64,000 nt of DNA from Notamacropus eugenii. Its lineage: Eukaryota; Chordata; Mammalia; Diprotodontia; Macropodidae. Shown one piece after another: positions 35,101 through 48,900 of the stretch. Position 1 is the stretch's first letter, and each line of letters begins with the position of its first letter. A program made the position numbers and the translations under genes. The stretch is from the NCBI RefSeq assembly GCF_028372415.1, contig NC_092872.1, positions 260,611,008-260,675,007 on the forward strand, in the 5' to 3' direction. The notes beneath the pieces were generated by a model that worked only from the letters and a program-made list of their open reading frames with translations, searched no databases and was not told the DNA's origin.

Positions 35101-38100
35101 AGATGCTGAATAGTTTCAAGAGTTACAAATATTGTTTTTCCATGTAGGAATGTAAACAGTTCAACTTTTGTAAAGTCCCTTATGACTTCTCTTTGCTATT
35201 TACTTTTTCTTGCTTCTCTTCATTCTTGTGTTTGAAAGTCAAATTTTCTTTTCAGCTCTGGTCTTTTCATCAAGAATGCTTGAAAGCCCTCTATTTCATT
35301 GAAAGACCAATTTTTCCCCTGAAGTATTATATTCAGTTTTGCTGGGTAGGTGATTCTTGGTTTTAGTCCTAGTTCCTTTGACTTCTGGAATATCCTCTTC
35401 CACGCCTTTCGATCCCTTAATGTGGAAGCTGCTAGATCTTGTGTTATCCTGATTGTATTTCCACAATACTTGAATTGTTTCTTTCTAGCTGCTTGCAATA
35501 TTTTCTCCTTGATCTGGGAACTCTGGAATTTGGCCACAATGTTCCTAGGAGTTTCTCTTTTTGGATCTCTTACAGGTGGTGATCTGTGGATTCTTTGAAT
35601 ACTTATTTTGCCCTCGAGGTTCTAGAATCTCAGGGCAGTTTTCCTTGATAATTTCATGAAAGATGATGTCTAGGCTCTTTTTTTGATCCTGGCTTTCAGG
35701 TAGGCCCATAATTTTGAACTTGTCTCTCCTGGGTCTATTCTCCAGGTCAGTTGTTTTTCCAATGAGATATTTCACATTATCTTCCATTTTTTCATTCTTT
35801 TGGTTTTGTTTTGTGGTTTCTTGGTTTCTCATAAAGTCATTAGCCTCCATCTGTTCCATTCTAATTTTGAAAGAATTATTTTCTTCAGTGAGCTTTTGAA
35901 TCTCCTTTTCCATTTGGCTAATTCTTCTTTTGAAAGCATTCTTCTCCTTGGCTTCTTGAACCTCCTTTGCCAATTGAGTTAGCCTATTTTTCAGGATGTT
36001 ATTTTCTTCTGCATTTTTTTGGGTCTCCTTTAGCAAGGTGTTGATTTGTTGTTCATACTTTGCTTGCAAGTCTTTTATTACTCTTCCCAGTTTTTCCTCC
36101 ACCTCTCTATCATGATTTTGAAAATTGTTTGGGCTCTTTAAGACCTTTTCCCAGAACTGATCCCATTGAGTGGGCTGGGATGTAGAAGCACTGACTTCCG
36201 TGTCTTCCCCTGATGGTGAGCACCGCTCTTCCTCATAAGGGAGGGCAGGAGAAACCTGCTCACCAAGAAAGTAACCCTCAATATTCTTAGTTTTTTTCCC
36301 TTTTCTGGGCATTTTCCCAGCCAGTGACTTGAGCTCTGAATATTCTCCTCACACCCACCTCACCTCCGGATCCTCCCAGCCTGCGCTTGGGGTCTGAGAA
36401 TTAAATGCTGCTTCCCAGCCTCAGTGCTTTGGGCGGGGGCAGGGCTGCTATTCAGTGTGAGATTAAGTTCAGGTGCTCAGGTCAGGGCAGGGCTGCCTCA
36501 CGGGCTCAGTTCCCTCAGGGGGTTTATGCAGAGACCTTCAACAATGGATCCAGGCTCCTGCCTGCTTGGGGAGCTGTGGTCTGCTCCCATCTCCGCTGTT
36601 GCTTCCCGAGGGGGCCTGAGTTATGGGGGCACCCCACTCCCCTCTTGACCCGCCAAAGAGACCCTCTCACCAACCCCTGTCACCTGTGGGTGGAGGGACC
36701 CGCGTGGCCGCTGGAGATCCTGTCCCTGAAGCCTGCTCGGATCTTTTCCTCTTGGTGCGGTGGCCGCGGCAGGGCTGTAGTCAGCTCCTAGTCCCGGAGC
36801 CCAGTCCGCGGTGCAAAGGACCTTTTTCTCACCTTGTTTTTTTAAAAACTATTTTATGATTATATTTTCTACCTTATTCCTTTTTTTATCAGCTTAGCTT
36901 AGCATTTATCAATTTTAACAGACTTTTCAGAGAACCAACTTTTAGTTTTATTTGTCATTTCCTTGATTTCTTTTTGTTTTCAATACATCTATTTGCATTA
37001 AGATTTTTAGTATGTTTTCTTTCGTGGTTATTTTAGGTTTGTTTGTTGATTTTTAAGAAATTTTTAGAGCATTTATTCCTGTGACTTCTTCCTCTGAAAA
37101 CATCTTATTCATCTCCTTTGATCATTTATTATTTGGGGAATGATTTTTAATCTTATATATTTTTTAATCAGTTCCTTCTATATCTTGGAAATGAAGGGAC
37201 TTCATTTTCTTATTCTGTAAAGTTGAGGTATTTTTAAGTCTTTTAGCTTCCTTTCAGCTCTAACAATCAACAGATCTAGTTGAAATATTTGTGAATATTT
37301 CTTTTTAAGTAAAGCTACCTCCAGTTCTTAGCATAGTACCTTATATATAGCAGTCACTATTTTATTAAATTGAATTTCTCAAAATGAATTTAATTCAGTG
37401 TGGCATACACTGAGCCTCTTCATGTTTTCTATTCATATATGGTCTGAATTTTTCTTAGTACATCTACATTGCTCTGGAAAATTATTGCAGTCAGTAATAA
37501 TTTCAGTTTGAATGAATAAGCATTCATTAAACACTACATGGCAGGCAGTTGGCTAAGTGCATTTTTATGATGACATTTTTATTTTTGAGGGTCTCATCTA
37601 CTGACAAAATTATTCTAATTAGGCAAATTTTCTTAAAATAGGGTCAACAAACTGAAATATGGAAAGACCATAGAAATGACATTGTTCTTGACCCTCATTT
37701 TATGGAGCCTGAGACTGAGGCCCAAAGGAAAAGTGATCTGCCCAGGGCCCCAAGATCAATAAGTAGTAAAGCCAAAGAAAACCACATCTAATAGTATACA
37801 TAACATTTAGCACCTATAGATCACCCCAGCTCTGTGCTAAACAGAAAGAAGATTCTCTATTCTTGAAAGCACTCACCTTTTGGTGTCCTTGAGAAATTCT
37901 CTTCATAGATGCAAACAAATGACTCCCAGGGATTTTAGGGATTTCATGCACTGTAGAAACTGGCCCCAAAGTATAAATTAATTGCCTGGGTTTGTTGGTT
38001 TTTTTCCCCCATAAATGTGTCTCTTGACAGATTAGTTCTGTGGTTAATGACTTTAGGTTACTGAAGTTGCCTTTTTGTCTGTTTGTTTGACTTTCCTAGG

Positions 38101-41100
38101 ACACCCCTGGGTCGTGCCAGAGCATGGTTACGATTGGCCCTCATGCAAAAGAAAATGGCTGATTATTTGCGCTGCTTGATAATTCAAAGAGATCTCCTAA
38201 GGTTAGTAAATATCAATTTTCGTAATATTTTAAATCTAATTCTATTTTCTTGAATCAATTATTTTTCTAAGTAACCATTTATATTAGAATATTAACTTTA
38301 ATACTACAGTTCTTTCCTTTTCTAGTAATACCCAGCTAAACATAGGTTCTTTCTTTTACATTCTGAATAAAAAATTTTAAACATGAATATAAAGTCAAAT
38401 AGAAAAGCTAGAAGGAGTATTAGATAAAATTCCATTTGTTCCTCTCCTTTTGAGGAGAAAATCAGGAAAACTAGACTTTGGTTTGGGGTTTTGATTGCCT
38501 CTGTCATTGTGTGATCACAGACAAGTCATCGAATCTTGATTTTCCTCTCTTTTAATTGGGATGACACTTATAAGTAAGTATCATTTCATAAGGATGGTTT
38601 GAGGATTAGTTAAAAATCTGATAATTGAATAAAACATTTGGCCTTATTGGGAAAGGCAGTGGGCAGAGTTTTTATTTTCATCTTGCATTGACGAGCTGCC
38701 TTGATAATTTCCATTTTCAGCCCTTCATAAGTCTTTCACTTGAAAAGTAATTTTTAATTTTTTCAAAAGTTACTTATTTTGTGTCAGAGTCTAAAAATGT
38801 GTTTTTCTGATTTGTCTAATATTGAACATGAGTTGGACAGATTTTAAAATTCATTGCTTGAAATGAATTTGTGATTGGATTTTTATTGAATTTGACAGTG
38901 AATTCTATGAATATCATGCCCTCATGATGGAAGAAGAAGGAGCAGTTATTGTTGGGCTTCTGGTAGGCCTGAATGTGATCGATGCTAATCTGTGTGTGAA
39001 GGGAGAAGACTTGGACTCACAAGTAAGTGGAAAAGAATATTCAGAACTGGGTAAGGGGCACGCAGAATGAAACAGCTGATAGTGATGACTTTAGAGTTAA
39101 GAAGACCTGGTTCAAATCCTGTCTGTGTACTTCAGTTTCCTCGTTTATAGAAATAAAGATGTTGATATCTACCCCACAGAGGTGTTTGTAGGGCTTCAAT
39201 GAGGACATGTGCAGAGTTATTTATGAACTTTAAAGCACCATATAAATGTCAGTCATTATTGTGTCATTTTAAGTTTTTTAAGGACAGAATTGAGTGCATG
39301 TTAGTAAAGCTTTCTGATAAAAATTGCTTATTATTTTAAAGATTTTATCATTCTTCCTATTTAAGTAAAAAAAATTCATTTACTCCAGGTTGGGGTAATC
39401 GATTTTTCTGTGTATTTAAAGAATGAAGAGGATATTGGAAATAAAGAAAGGTATGATCTTTGTAAGTGGTTTCATATTTATTGGTTTATTCTGTGGTAAA
39501 TCACAGATCCGTGTGTAAATTAGTATAAATTCTGTGTAAATCTGTGTTAATTCAGCCATATGTATTAATAATGAGGGTTTAGTGTTAATAGATTTCCTGC
39601 TATTTTTCATTTTCCCTTTTTAAAATAAATTTTATGAAGCCAAATGGGAAAGATCAGTTTAAAGAAAGGCCTGCTTTTCATTTCTTCCAATAATGTGTTT
39701 TTGTATACCCAAACCTCTCTGAAAAGTGATGCATTAGAGAGAAATTATCCACAGAAGTACTCTACTGGAGTACCTTCAGTTTGACAGTACAGTCCTATGG
39801 AACATTTTAAAAGCTTATGTTGAAGAGTATATTTGCTTACACATCAACCAGTGGTGGTGTTTTTCCTTATAGCTGGTGCAGCAATCCATTTGTTAACTAA
39901 GATTACTGTCCTTTAGCACTCAGCACAGTAGTAAAAAGCATTACTGGTAAAATGGTTGGTAATTGATTGTTATGAAATGGATTAGGGCAGTGTATCATTG
40001 TAGCAAGAGTTAGGGGACTGTCAGTGGGACAACTTGAGTGCTCTGTTGGTCAGGAGAATGCAAGAAAGGCAACGTAAACACTTTGGATGCACCTCCTAAA
40101 GTGAATTGATAGGCAGATATGGACAGAAGTCACAGCATTTTGATAGGCATGGATGGATTGTAATCAGCATCATTCAGTGAAACACCCAAACCAGCAATAT
40201 TACAACTCATTTTAATACATTATATATTTATACATGTTTGTGTATGCACACATATGTTTATAATTTTAATATTTATCTGTTCAGCTCATTATCATATGAT
40301 TACAGGATTGTTGGCTTTTGATATTTATAGAAGAATGCTGTGTTCTTGTCACAGAATTTACAAAAAATGTTTGCATAGTTCTTTCTGGAAGGCGTAGTCT
40401 GTATCTCTGTGCACACGCTTCCATAAGAGCACTAAGGTAACTCCTTCTGTGTTTTAGGAATGTTCAAATTGCTGCCATTTTGGATCAGAAGAATTATGTT
40501 GAAGAATTAAATAGACAACTGAAGTAAGTATTTATGGATACTTAAATAGATTTTTAAAATATTACTCTAGATTTCTTTCAGGTCAGCTTGGCCCTATTCC
40601 CTTCATCTCTTCCTCGGTAAAAGGAAATGTCATATGGTTTAAAGTACAATGAAATTACTGGACCAGATTCGTTTTCAGCAGAGAATAGGAAGGGAATACC
40701 AGAGTTTTGTTTTTTTTAAAAAAGAACTCTATATGTTTTCCTTTAAATTCTGAGACAAGCAGAGGAACTTGGGGAATTATTGATAAAATTTTGGTAATTC
40801 AGAAAGTAATTTTTCCCCTGGCTCTAAATCTCAAAACTATATAGTTCATGCTCAAATGAGGGACATCACCTAGGATCACCTTCTACCTCAGAACCTTTAT
40901 TCACTCCTAGCAACTTGTGGATGGGAGCTGTGCTGGAGAAGACCAGATCTGGGATTCTGAGATTTGCATGGTAATAGTCTTGTCAGACATAATCCTAAGA
41001 TAATGACTTGACAGGAGGAGAAGCAGTGGCTCTCCTTCAAATGGAGTTGGCAGAGAAGAATCTGTCTGACAAGGGCTCTTTACTTCTTTAAGTATTTTAA

Positions 41101-44100
41101 GAAACAGATGACAGATGTAATAAGATGCATTTTTACTGTTGACATTATAAACATGCAGAACTGTTTCCAAATATATCCTTTATATTTATGTACATGGTTT
41201 ATTCCACAAATATTAAGGCACCTGCTTTGTGCAGAACACTGTGGCAGACATTAGTGTAGACACCCTGGTAAGAGAGCACAATTTGTGGCCTCCTGGAGCT
41301 TACCGTGGAGGAGGAGAATGTGACCTGCACATAGGTAGTTGTAGTATATTACATGACAATGCCTTTGAGAAATGTATGACAACATGTCTGTGTTCAGGAG
41401 GAAATGGTCTTTAATGACCCTAGAGAGATCAGGGAAGACATCCTAGAAGAGGTGGCATTTGATTTGGACTTTACATGATAACAAGATTCCCCCTTTCAAG
41501 AGCATTTTTGGAGGCTAAGCAACGGTGCAAGCAAAGCTAGGGAGGTGGAGGCAGTGAAAGCAGCATGTCTGAGGAACAAAGAATACTTCATTGTGTCCTG
41601 GCATAGAACAGTGGCATTGATACGGGAGAAAGCCAGAAAGAGTCCTGCCCAGTTGTGTAGGCCCTTGAATACTCAGTAGAGCATTGCTTCTGGTCAAAGG
41701 GCAGTATTATAGTCCAGATGCTGTTGTGAATTCTTACCTAGGATCTGTTGAACAAGAATTGATGGGACCTTAGTTTGGGGTGACTAGGACCTGAAGCTTT
41801 TCTTCTTTTAGTAGTAAGGTTTGCTCTATCTTCTAAAATGAACTCCTTCTGTAAACAGAAACTATGTAGCATTTCATTAGAGGTAAGTTGGAATCTCAGC
41901 AAAAAGGTGTGAAGCTAAACATTGAAAATAAAAGCCACAGTGTTTCAAGCTTTTAAGTACAGATTAAGAAAAGTACAAGTGAGTTCTGTTAACATTTTCT
42001 GGGCCCATAATCCACCTCTCACCTTCTACAGACCAGCTGGGTTCCTGATGCTTAGAGATTTCAGCATACTTTACATCCATATTTCTCAATCCCAGGGTTA
42101 CTTTGGAAGGCTTCTCTGAGTGTTTAAAAAGATACAGAGAGGAACCACAGCAGGCATAGAATTTAAGATTACCTTCCATGGAACCCCTGTTTAGAGTTAT
42201 AGAGTAGAAATGCAAATTCTTGCCAGAGTATTTTGATAGTTCTGCTACTATGTCTTTGGGCAAGTCATCTGACTCAGTTTCTTCAGTAATAAAAAGAGGG
42301 GGCCGATGAATTAAATAATATCTTAGGTTCCTTCCAGATCCATCTTCTATGGTCCGACCATTTTTACTCAAATATAAACCTTTTTTTGTGTTTTAATAGC
42401 ATTTAATAATATCTAAATTTGCCCTATTCAGAATTTATAGAATACAACTTTACATTGATATCAGATAATGTCACCTAAAAAGAGGGATAGTCATGAAGCA
42501 ATAAGAACTCCTAAACAGGATTGTAACGTGAAGTATAGAAAAGCTTTGGCTGTAGAGTTATTGCTCCCCCACTGAAGCAAGAAATGAAATCAGGATCCAA
42601 GTAAATAAAACGTCTCCCAAACTACAGTCTGGGCTGGGAAGTTGGCTCATGCCAACCAGCATTGGGTTTGTCATAATACGTGGATTTACTTCATTGAGTT
42701 TGTTATGATTTTAAATGATAATTTATTTCTTTATTACTTTCAGCAGCACAGTCAGCAGCCTCCATTCAAGAGTTGATTCATTAGAAAAGTCAAACACTAG
42801 ACTGATTGAAGAGGTATTGACATCCAGTAACGCGTAACTTGAATATATCATAGGCCTGGTGAATAATATGATCCTTCTGATTATAAGTATAAACTTTATG
42901 TAAACCCTAATAAAAGCTGCAATATGTGATATCTATGAAAGAGATAACTGTTAATCCTTTGGAAAAAAGTAACCATGTTCCTGGTTAGACCTGCTTGACT
43001 GATGGGCTTTAGTAGGTCAGCTCTGGGGAATTAGGTCCTCCGGAGGAAACTTTGGGGCATTGTAAATAAAGCATTAAACCTCCAACCTTTAGCTTATGTG
43101 CAATTAGTACTTAAATGCCACTTTAGCTACAACTTGTTGTTTGCTTATAATCATGTTGTCCTAACAAAATAGATTTGTCCATCTTAGTGTAGCCAAAAGA
43201 CTTTGTTCACAAGCATTATTATGCAGTTACTTCCCCCTATTGTTACCAGAATGACCCCATGCGATATTTTGTGTTAGTGGGTGTTCTAGGCTGATTAGAG
43301 GCAAAATGAATTGAACCCAGGTCTCCGATTCATTCCCTGTTCAGGAAACGTTATCAGTAGTTTGAAGAAAAACCCATTAGCCAACAAAATGGTCCTATAC
43401 CTACAATTATTGAGGTCATAGGAATAGTAGAGATGGAAAGAAGTATACTTAGTGCCATAGAACTTGTTTTCTAGTTAAAATCTATTCTTACATGGAACCT
43501 AATTTTTTTGAGTTGGTCTAGATTTTTCAGGCCTTAGATTAGTGAGCCCAAGATAATTTAACTGATTGTGTTCGTGTTCATCCTAATTGTACTTTCATTG
43601 GTAAATCCCTGAGGAAGTAACATCAGAGAAAAATGAACTATTTAATGTAATAATACTAATACTGCTACTAATAATAATCCCTAATATTTCTGACTCTTGG
43701 GCCTCTTGAGAAATTTCAGCTTATGTTTCCTCCAATGAAATTTTCATAAATTTAATTACTCAATAAAGAACTCTTGATTGGAGAGACTCAATTTTTTGAG
43801 CTCCTATCTATAGTGTGGAAACAAAAACACTTGCCATACAGACTCCCATTCATCACTGATACCAGTGGGAGCTGCCTCATAAAAATCAATGGATCGACAG
43901 GCCTCATATTTGTTCTGTGTCTCTTGTTCCTCCCTTTAAATTTTGAGTATTGAGTTTTTGAATAAGGAGTCATCTCACTAATAAAAATGTTTAAAAACGA
44001 ACCTGCTAAAGGACTAAACATTCAAAATGACTTTCAAGACCTGATGTTTATCAAAGTAGCCTTTGTGTATTTATCAGACATTTTGCTGTTTATCCTATAC

Positions 44101-45930
44101 TGTTAGCTAAATGTGTATATAAGGATCTCTAAAAGAAAAGAGTAATTGTTTAAGATCACTCCTTTAGTTTGAATTTAATTTAAGAGTAGGAGACACCTTT
44201 TTATTAGATTGGCAGTGGCAGCAGCTCCTTCATGCCTCTTCAAACACCAGGGTAGAAAGTTCCAAGGGTGGAGAGTGAGGCAAATGCAGAGAGGGCTACA
44301 AGGGAGGCAGGTGCCTTTGAGGGGCATACTGGGAGTGACAGTGTGCAAAGGACCAGAGTTTGAATCCTGGTTTGGCCATTTACTGCCAGAATGACTTTGG
44401 GAAGTCACATCCTCCCTCTGGGCCTCCCTTTCTTCAGCTGTAGAATTGTGGTGGTTGGACTCGATGGTGTCTGGGGTCCCTGCCAGAACTAAATTTGGGG
44501 GCTTATAAACCTTGTTACCCAAGTGACTTTCTGAGCCTCAGTGGCCTTATCTGTAAAAAGAGAACTAGACTAGATGATCTTTAATGCTATGAGTTTCTAT
44601 ATAGAACTATAAAACCCTTATTTGAGAATTGTATTTTTCCCTAGCTTATCTTTCTGAACATAAGTGTTTTGGGGGTAGGGAGAGATGCATAGAGCACATG
44701 GATAAATCAGGGGGAACAAGTAAAACAATTAAAAATATTTTAATAATGATTTTAAATGACTAATTATTCATAAAAAAGCTGTTCCATGTTCTCCTTGTCC
44801 CTTTCTTTTCGTATTTAGTTAGCAATAGCGAAGAACAACATTATTAAACTCCAAGAAGAAAATCATCAGTTACGAAGTGAAAATAAACTGATTTTAATGA
44901 AAACACAACAACATTTAGAGGTGTGTATAAAATACTTTATTTTTTTTGAAATTCAATTTTATGTTCAGCTTTGAGTTCTCTCCCTCGAATATCCACCTTT
45001 CCCCAATTGAGAAAACAAGAAAAGCAAAGCCTGTTACACATACAGATAGTCAGGCAAAACATTCCTGCCAAAACATTCCATGTCCAAAAAAACATACATC
45101 AAAATGCACTCTGAATCCACCACGTCTTCATCTGGAACATTTTACCATGTTTCATCAAGAGTTCTCTGAAATAAGGATTTTCGTTGCATTGATCAGAGTT
45201 TCAGAGTTGTTTGTCTGTACAATGTTGTTGCTACTGTGTAAATTATTTTCCTGGTTCTACTCACTTTATTCTGCATCAATTCTAAGGTTTCTCTGAAACC
45301 ATCCCTTCATCATTTCCTACAGCACAGTAGCATTCATCATATTCATAAATTGTCCAGCCCTTCCCCAGTTGATGAGCATCTTCTCATTCCAGTTTTTTGC
45401 CACTGGGAAAACTGCTGCTGTAAATATTTTTGTTCGTGGGGTCCCTGTCCTCTTTCTTTGACCCAGAATATAGGCCTGGAAAACTTATCACTGGGTCAAA
45501 GGGTGTGCATGTTTTAATAGCCTTGGGGGCATATTTCCAAATTGCTTTTAAAATAGCTAGACCACTTCACAGCCCCACCTGTAATGCATTAATGTACTTG
45601 TTTTCCCACATCCCCACTAGCTTTTGTCATTTTCCTTTTTTTTCAACCTAGTCTAACCAACAGCAATGATGTAGAAACAATCAAAACTTCCTATGCATAT
45701 CTTGGACCATTTGGCAATTAAGGAATGAATCTTATTTTTATAAGTTTGCCTCAGTTTGCTATCTAACTCAGAAATGAGAGCTTTATCAGAGAAACTTACT
45801 GCAAAGATTCCGTCTCCCCCAATTTCCTGCTTTTCTTATAACTTGAGCTTTATTGGTTTTGTTTGTGCAAAACCTTTAATTTCATGTAATCACAGTTGTC
45901 CATTTTACCTCCTGTGAACCTTTCTCTCTG

Positions 45931-45990
<60 letters not shown>

Positions 45991-48900
45991 TGTCTCTGTC
46001 TCTTGGTTGATCATACATACTTCTGTCCATAGATCAAACAGGTAATTTCTTCCATGCTCCTTTAAATTTTTTATGTCACCCCTTTATGTCTATATCATGT
46101 ACCCGTTTGGAGCTTATCTTAAATATGATATGAGATGTTGGTCTATACCTAGTTTCATCCAGACTACTTTGCATTTTTCCCAATAGTTTTTGTCAAATAG
46201 TAAATTGTTCCCCAAATTGCAGGAATCTTTAGGTTTATTAAACATCAGGCTGCTATGCTTATTTGCTTCCCATATATTGTTCCTCTGATGAATCTATCTA
46301 TTTCTTAGCCAGGATCAAATTGTTTTGACAATCACAGTTCTGGAATATAGTTTGAAATCTTGTATGTGAAATTGCCATGGATTTGTTGTCTTGTATTTCT
46401 GGGCCTGTCTTATATCAGAATGAATTTCTCTGCGTTCTCATGGTAAGGGATGTGGAATTGTACACTTTGATCATCTTCCTAGGTTACCAGAGTAGATGTG
46501 GAGACTGAGCTTCAGACATACAAGCAGTCTCGTCAGGGCTTGGATGAGATGTACAACGAAGCCCGTAGACAGCTCCGAGAAGAATCCCAGTTACGTCAGG
46601 TGAGCACCACTGACATTAGATTAGGAGAGATATTGGATAGAGAAGGACTTGAGCACCCCTCGAACACTAATACGTTTTTCAGCGTGATCATTTTCTGATA
46701 TTTTCCCCTCTCCTAGAGCCCTGCCTTGTAACAAAAACAATCAGCCAGTATTAATGTGGATAATGAGTGTCTGACAGTGTGCCTGTTCTACATTTCTACC
46801 AAAGGGAAGGACGTATGACCCAGGATAAAATGAATGATATGTATAAAGCACTTTGTAGCCTAAAGAAGTCACAGAAATGTCAGTTATTATTATCAGGAAC
46901 ACCATGATTATTATCCATCTTTTGGGATGAAGATTTGTTCTGTCCTTTTCCCTGTATGTGACTTCATTTGTTTTCATTGAAAATTAACCTTGTTTGAAGA
47001 TTTAATACTAAAAAACAACTGTCTTCTATTCATCTTTGCCTTAAAAAAAAATTGCAACAGAAAACTTCATAAGCACTTACTGTGTGTAGTAGGGCAGGTT
47101 TTAGAAAAGATAAAAAGATTAAATAAAACATGGCCCTACCCTCATTGAACTTACATAGTATGGGGATAGGTTGTAGGAAATATGTAAATAATATATATTA
47201 TAAGTATATAAGAAAAGAACATGATGAGTACATAAGAAAAATGCAAATCTGTGGCAAGAGGATATAATCCAAAGAGTGATGGATTTGAAGGCCCAAGGCC
47301 TGGTTCATATCCCATCTGTCCTCCTTGCTATTACCCCTGTAACCTTGGGCTAGTCACTGAAGCTCTTTGGGCCTCTATTTGCCCAGTGGTAAAATAAGGG
47401 CATTGAACTGGGATAGTTTCCAAAGCCCCATTCACCTTTGCACTCTATCATTCTCTGAGTTGACCCTGTAAATTGTGTGCATGCTCAAATTTCAGGATGT
47501 GGAGAATGAGCTTATGGTGCAAGTTAGCATGAAACATGAAATCGAGCTTGCCATGAAGTTACTGGAGAAAGACATCCACGAGAAGCAAGATACCCTTATA
47601 GGCCTTCGACAACAACTGGAGGATGTTAAAGCAATTAACATAGAGATGTATCAGAAGCTGCAGGTAAAGAAACATCCTCACAAGTTGAGGAAGAGTCAGT
47701 ATGAGGTTAGGGGATTGGGAGTCCTCCAGCAGGCAGAGGCATCAATGTGCAGGCAGTCACCTTCACATATGGACCACTGCACAAACTAACTGCCACCAGA
47801 GGGCGACAGAGAGCACTGAGTGCTGGGCCTGGGCTCAGTAAGGCCTGAGTTCAACACCAGCCTCAGAACTTTCCCAGTTCTGTGACTCGGGGCAAGGTAC
47901 TGGCCTCTGTTGGCTTCCATTTCCTCACCTGTACAATGGGAATGATAATAATAGGACCTATTGCACAGGGTTGTAACAACACAGATAAAGCACTTTGCAA
48001 ATGTACTGTATAAATGCACTATGTAAACACTAGCTATCATTATTACAATGAAAAAGAAATGTGATTTTTAGCGATGTGGCAATGATAAAGGAATCCTTTT
48101 TTAGGCATTAATGACTTCTACTTACTCTGCATTAAGGAAGACCAGAATGGTTAAAACTAAAACCATACAAATGAAATCTGAATCCAAACCAGTAGAGTGG
48201 TTTCTTTGGTTCCTATGATACTACAACCTGTCACAGATGATTCTCTGCAACTTTTATTGACCCTTTGCATTAAATGCCACTGTACTCCAGAAGACTTGCA
48301 TGCCAGTGCAATTGAAAAACTAACTCAGAGGCAAAAATGATGCCTTTTAAGAGGATGCACACTGTTACCTTGAGACAACCCTGAAGGAAAATAATATACC
48401 ACTTGAGTTGTTTTTGTTTTTCTTTTTTTGGTCCATCAGTATATTAAATGATTAATAATACTGCTTTGTGTTATAGAGAGTAATATTACTAAAAATTCAA
48501 GTTAATTTACTCTATTAATGAATAGTCTGGTAAAAAAACATGTATGTTAAATGTTAGGATTTAGCGATCCACAAATCACTGCAGCTTTAATGTTTTCAAT
48601 TAGGGCTCAGAAGAAGGCATGAAAGAAAAGAATGAAATAATTGGTCGACTGGAGGATAAGACCAATAAAATCACTGCTGCCATGAAGCAACTGGAGCAAA
48701 GGTAGGGCATCCACAGCATTTGCTTCTTATTCATCCCTTTCACTCGTTTCCCCTGACTGCACCCTCCCACCTGCCACCAAAGCTGCCTTTCTAGCAAAGT
48801 TTGAGGTTGATGACCTGTTTGGAAGAAACTGGCAGGATTTTACCATTGGTTTTTGTTGTTTGGAGATAGTTGCCTTGTAGGGGAAAAAACCAAGGGTAAA

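Noticed and set aside
36405..36859. ORFs of up to 128 residues
   Set aside because: They are antisense to the GC-rich 5' region of the HAL1-like element; composition explains them.
45922..46005. Regular repeats as a possible CRISPR-like array
   Set aside because: It is a TC microsatellite without spacers, in a mammalian intron.
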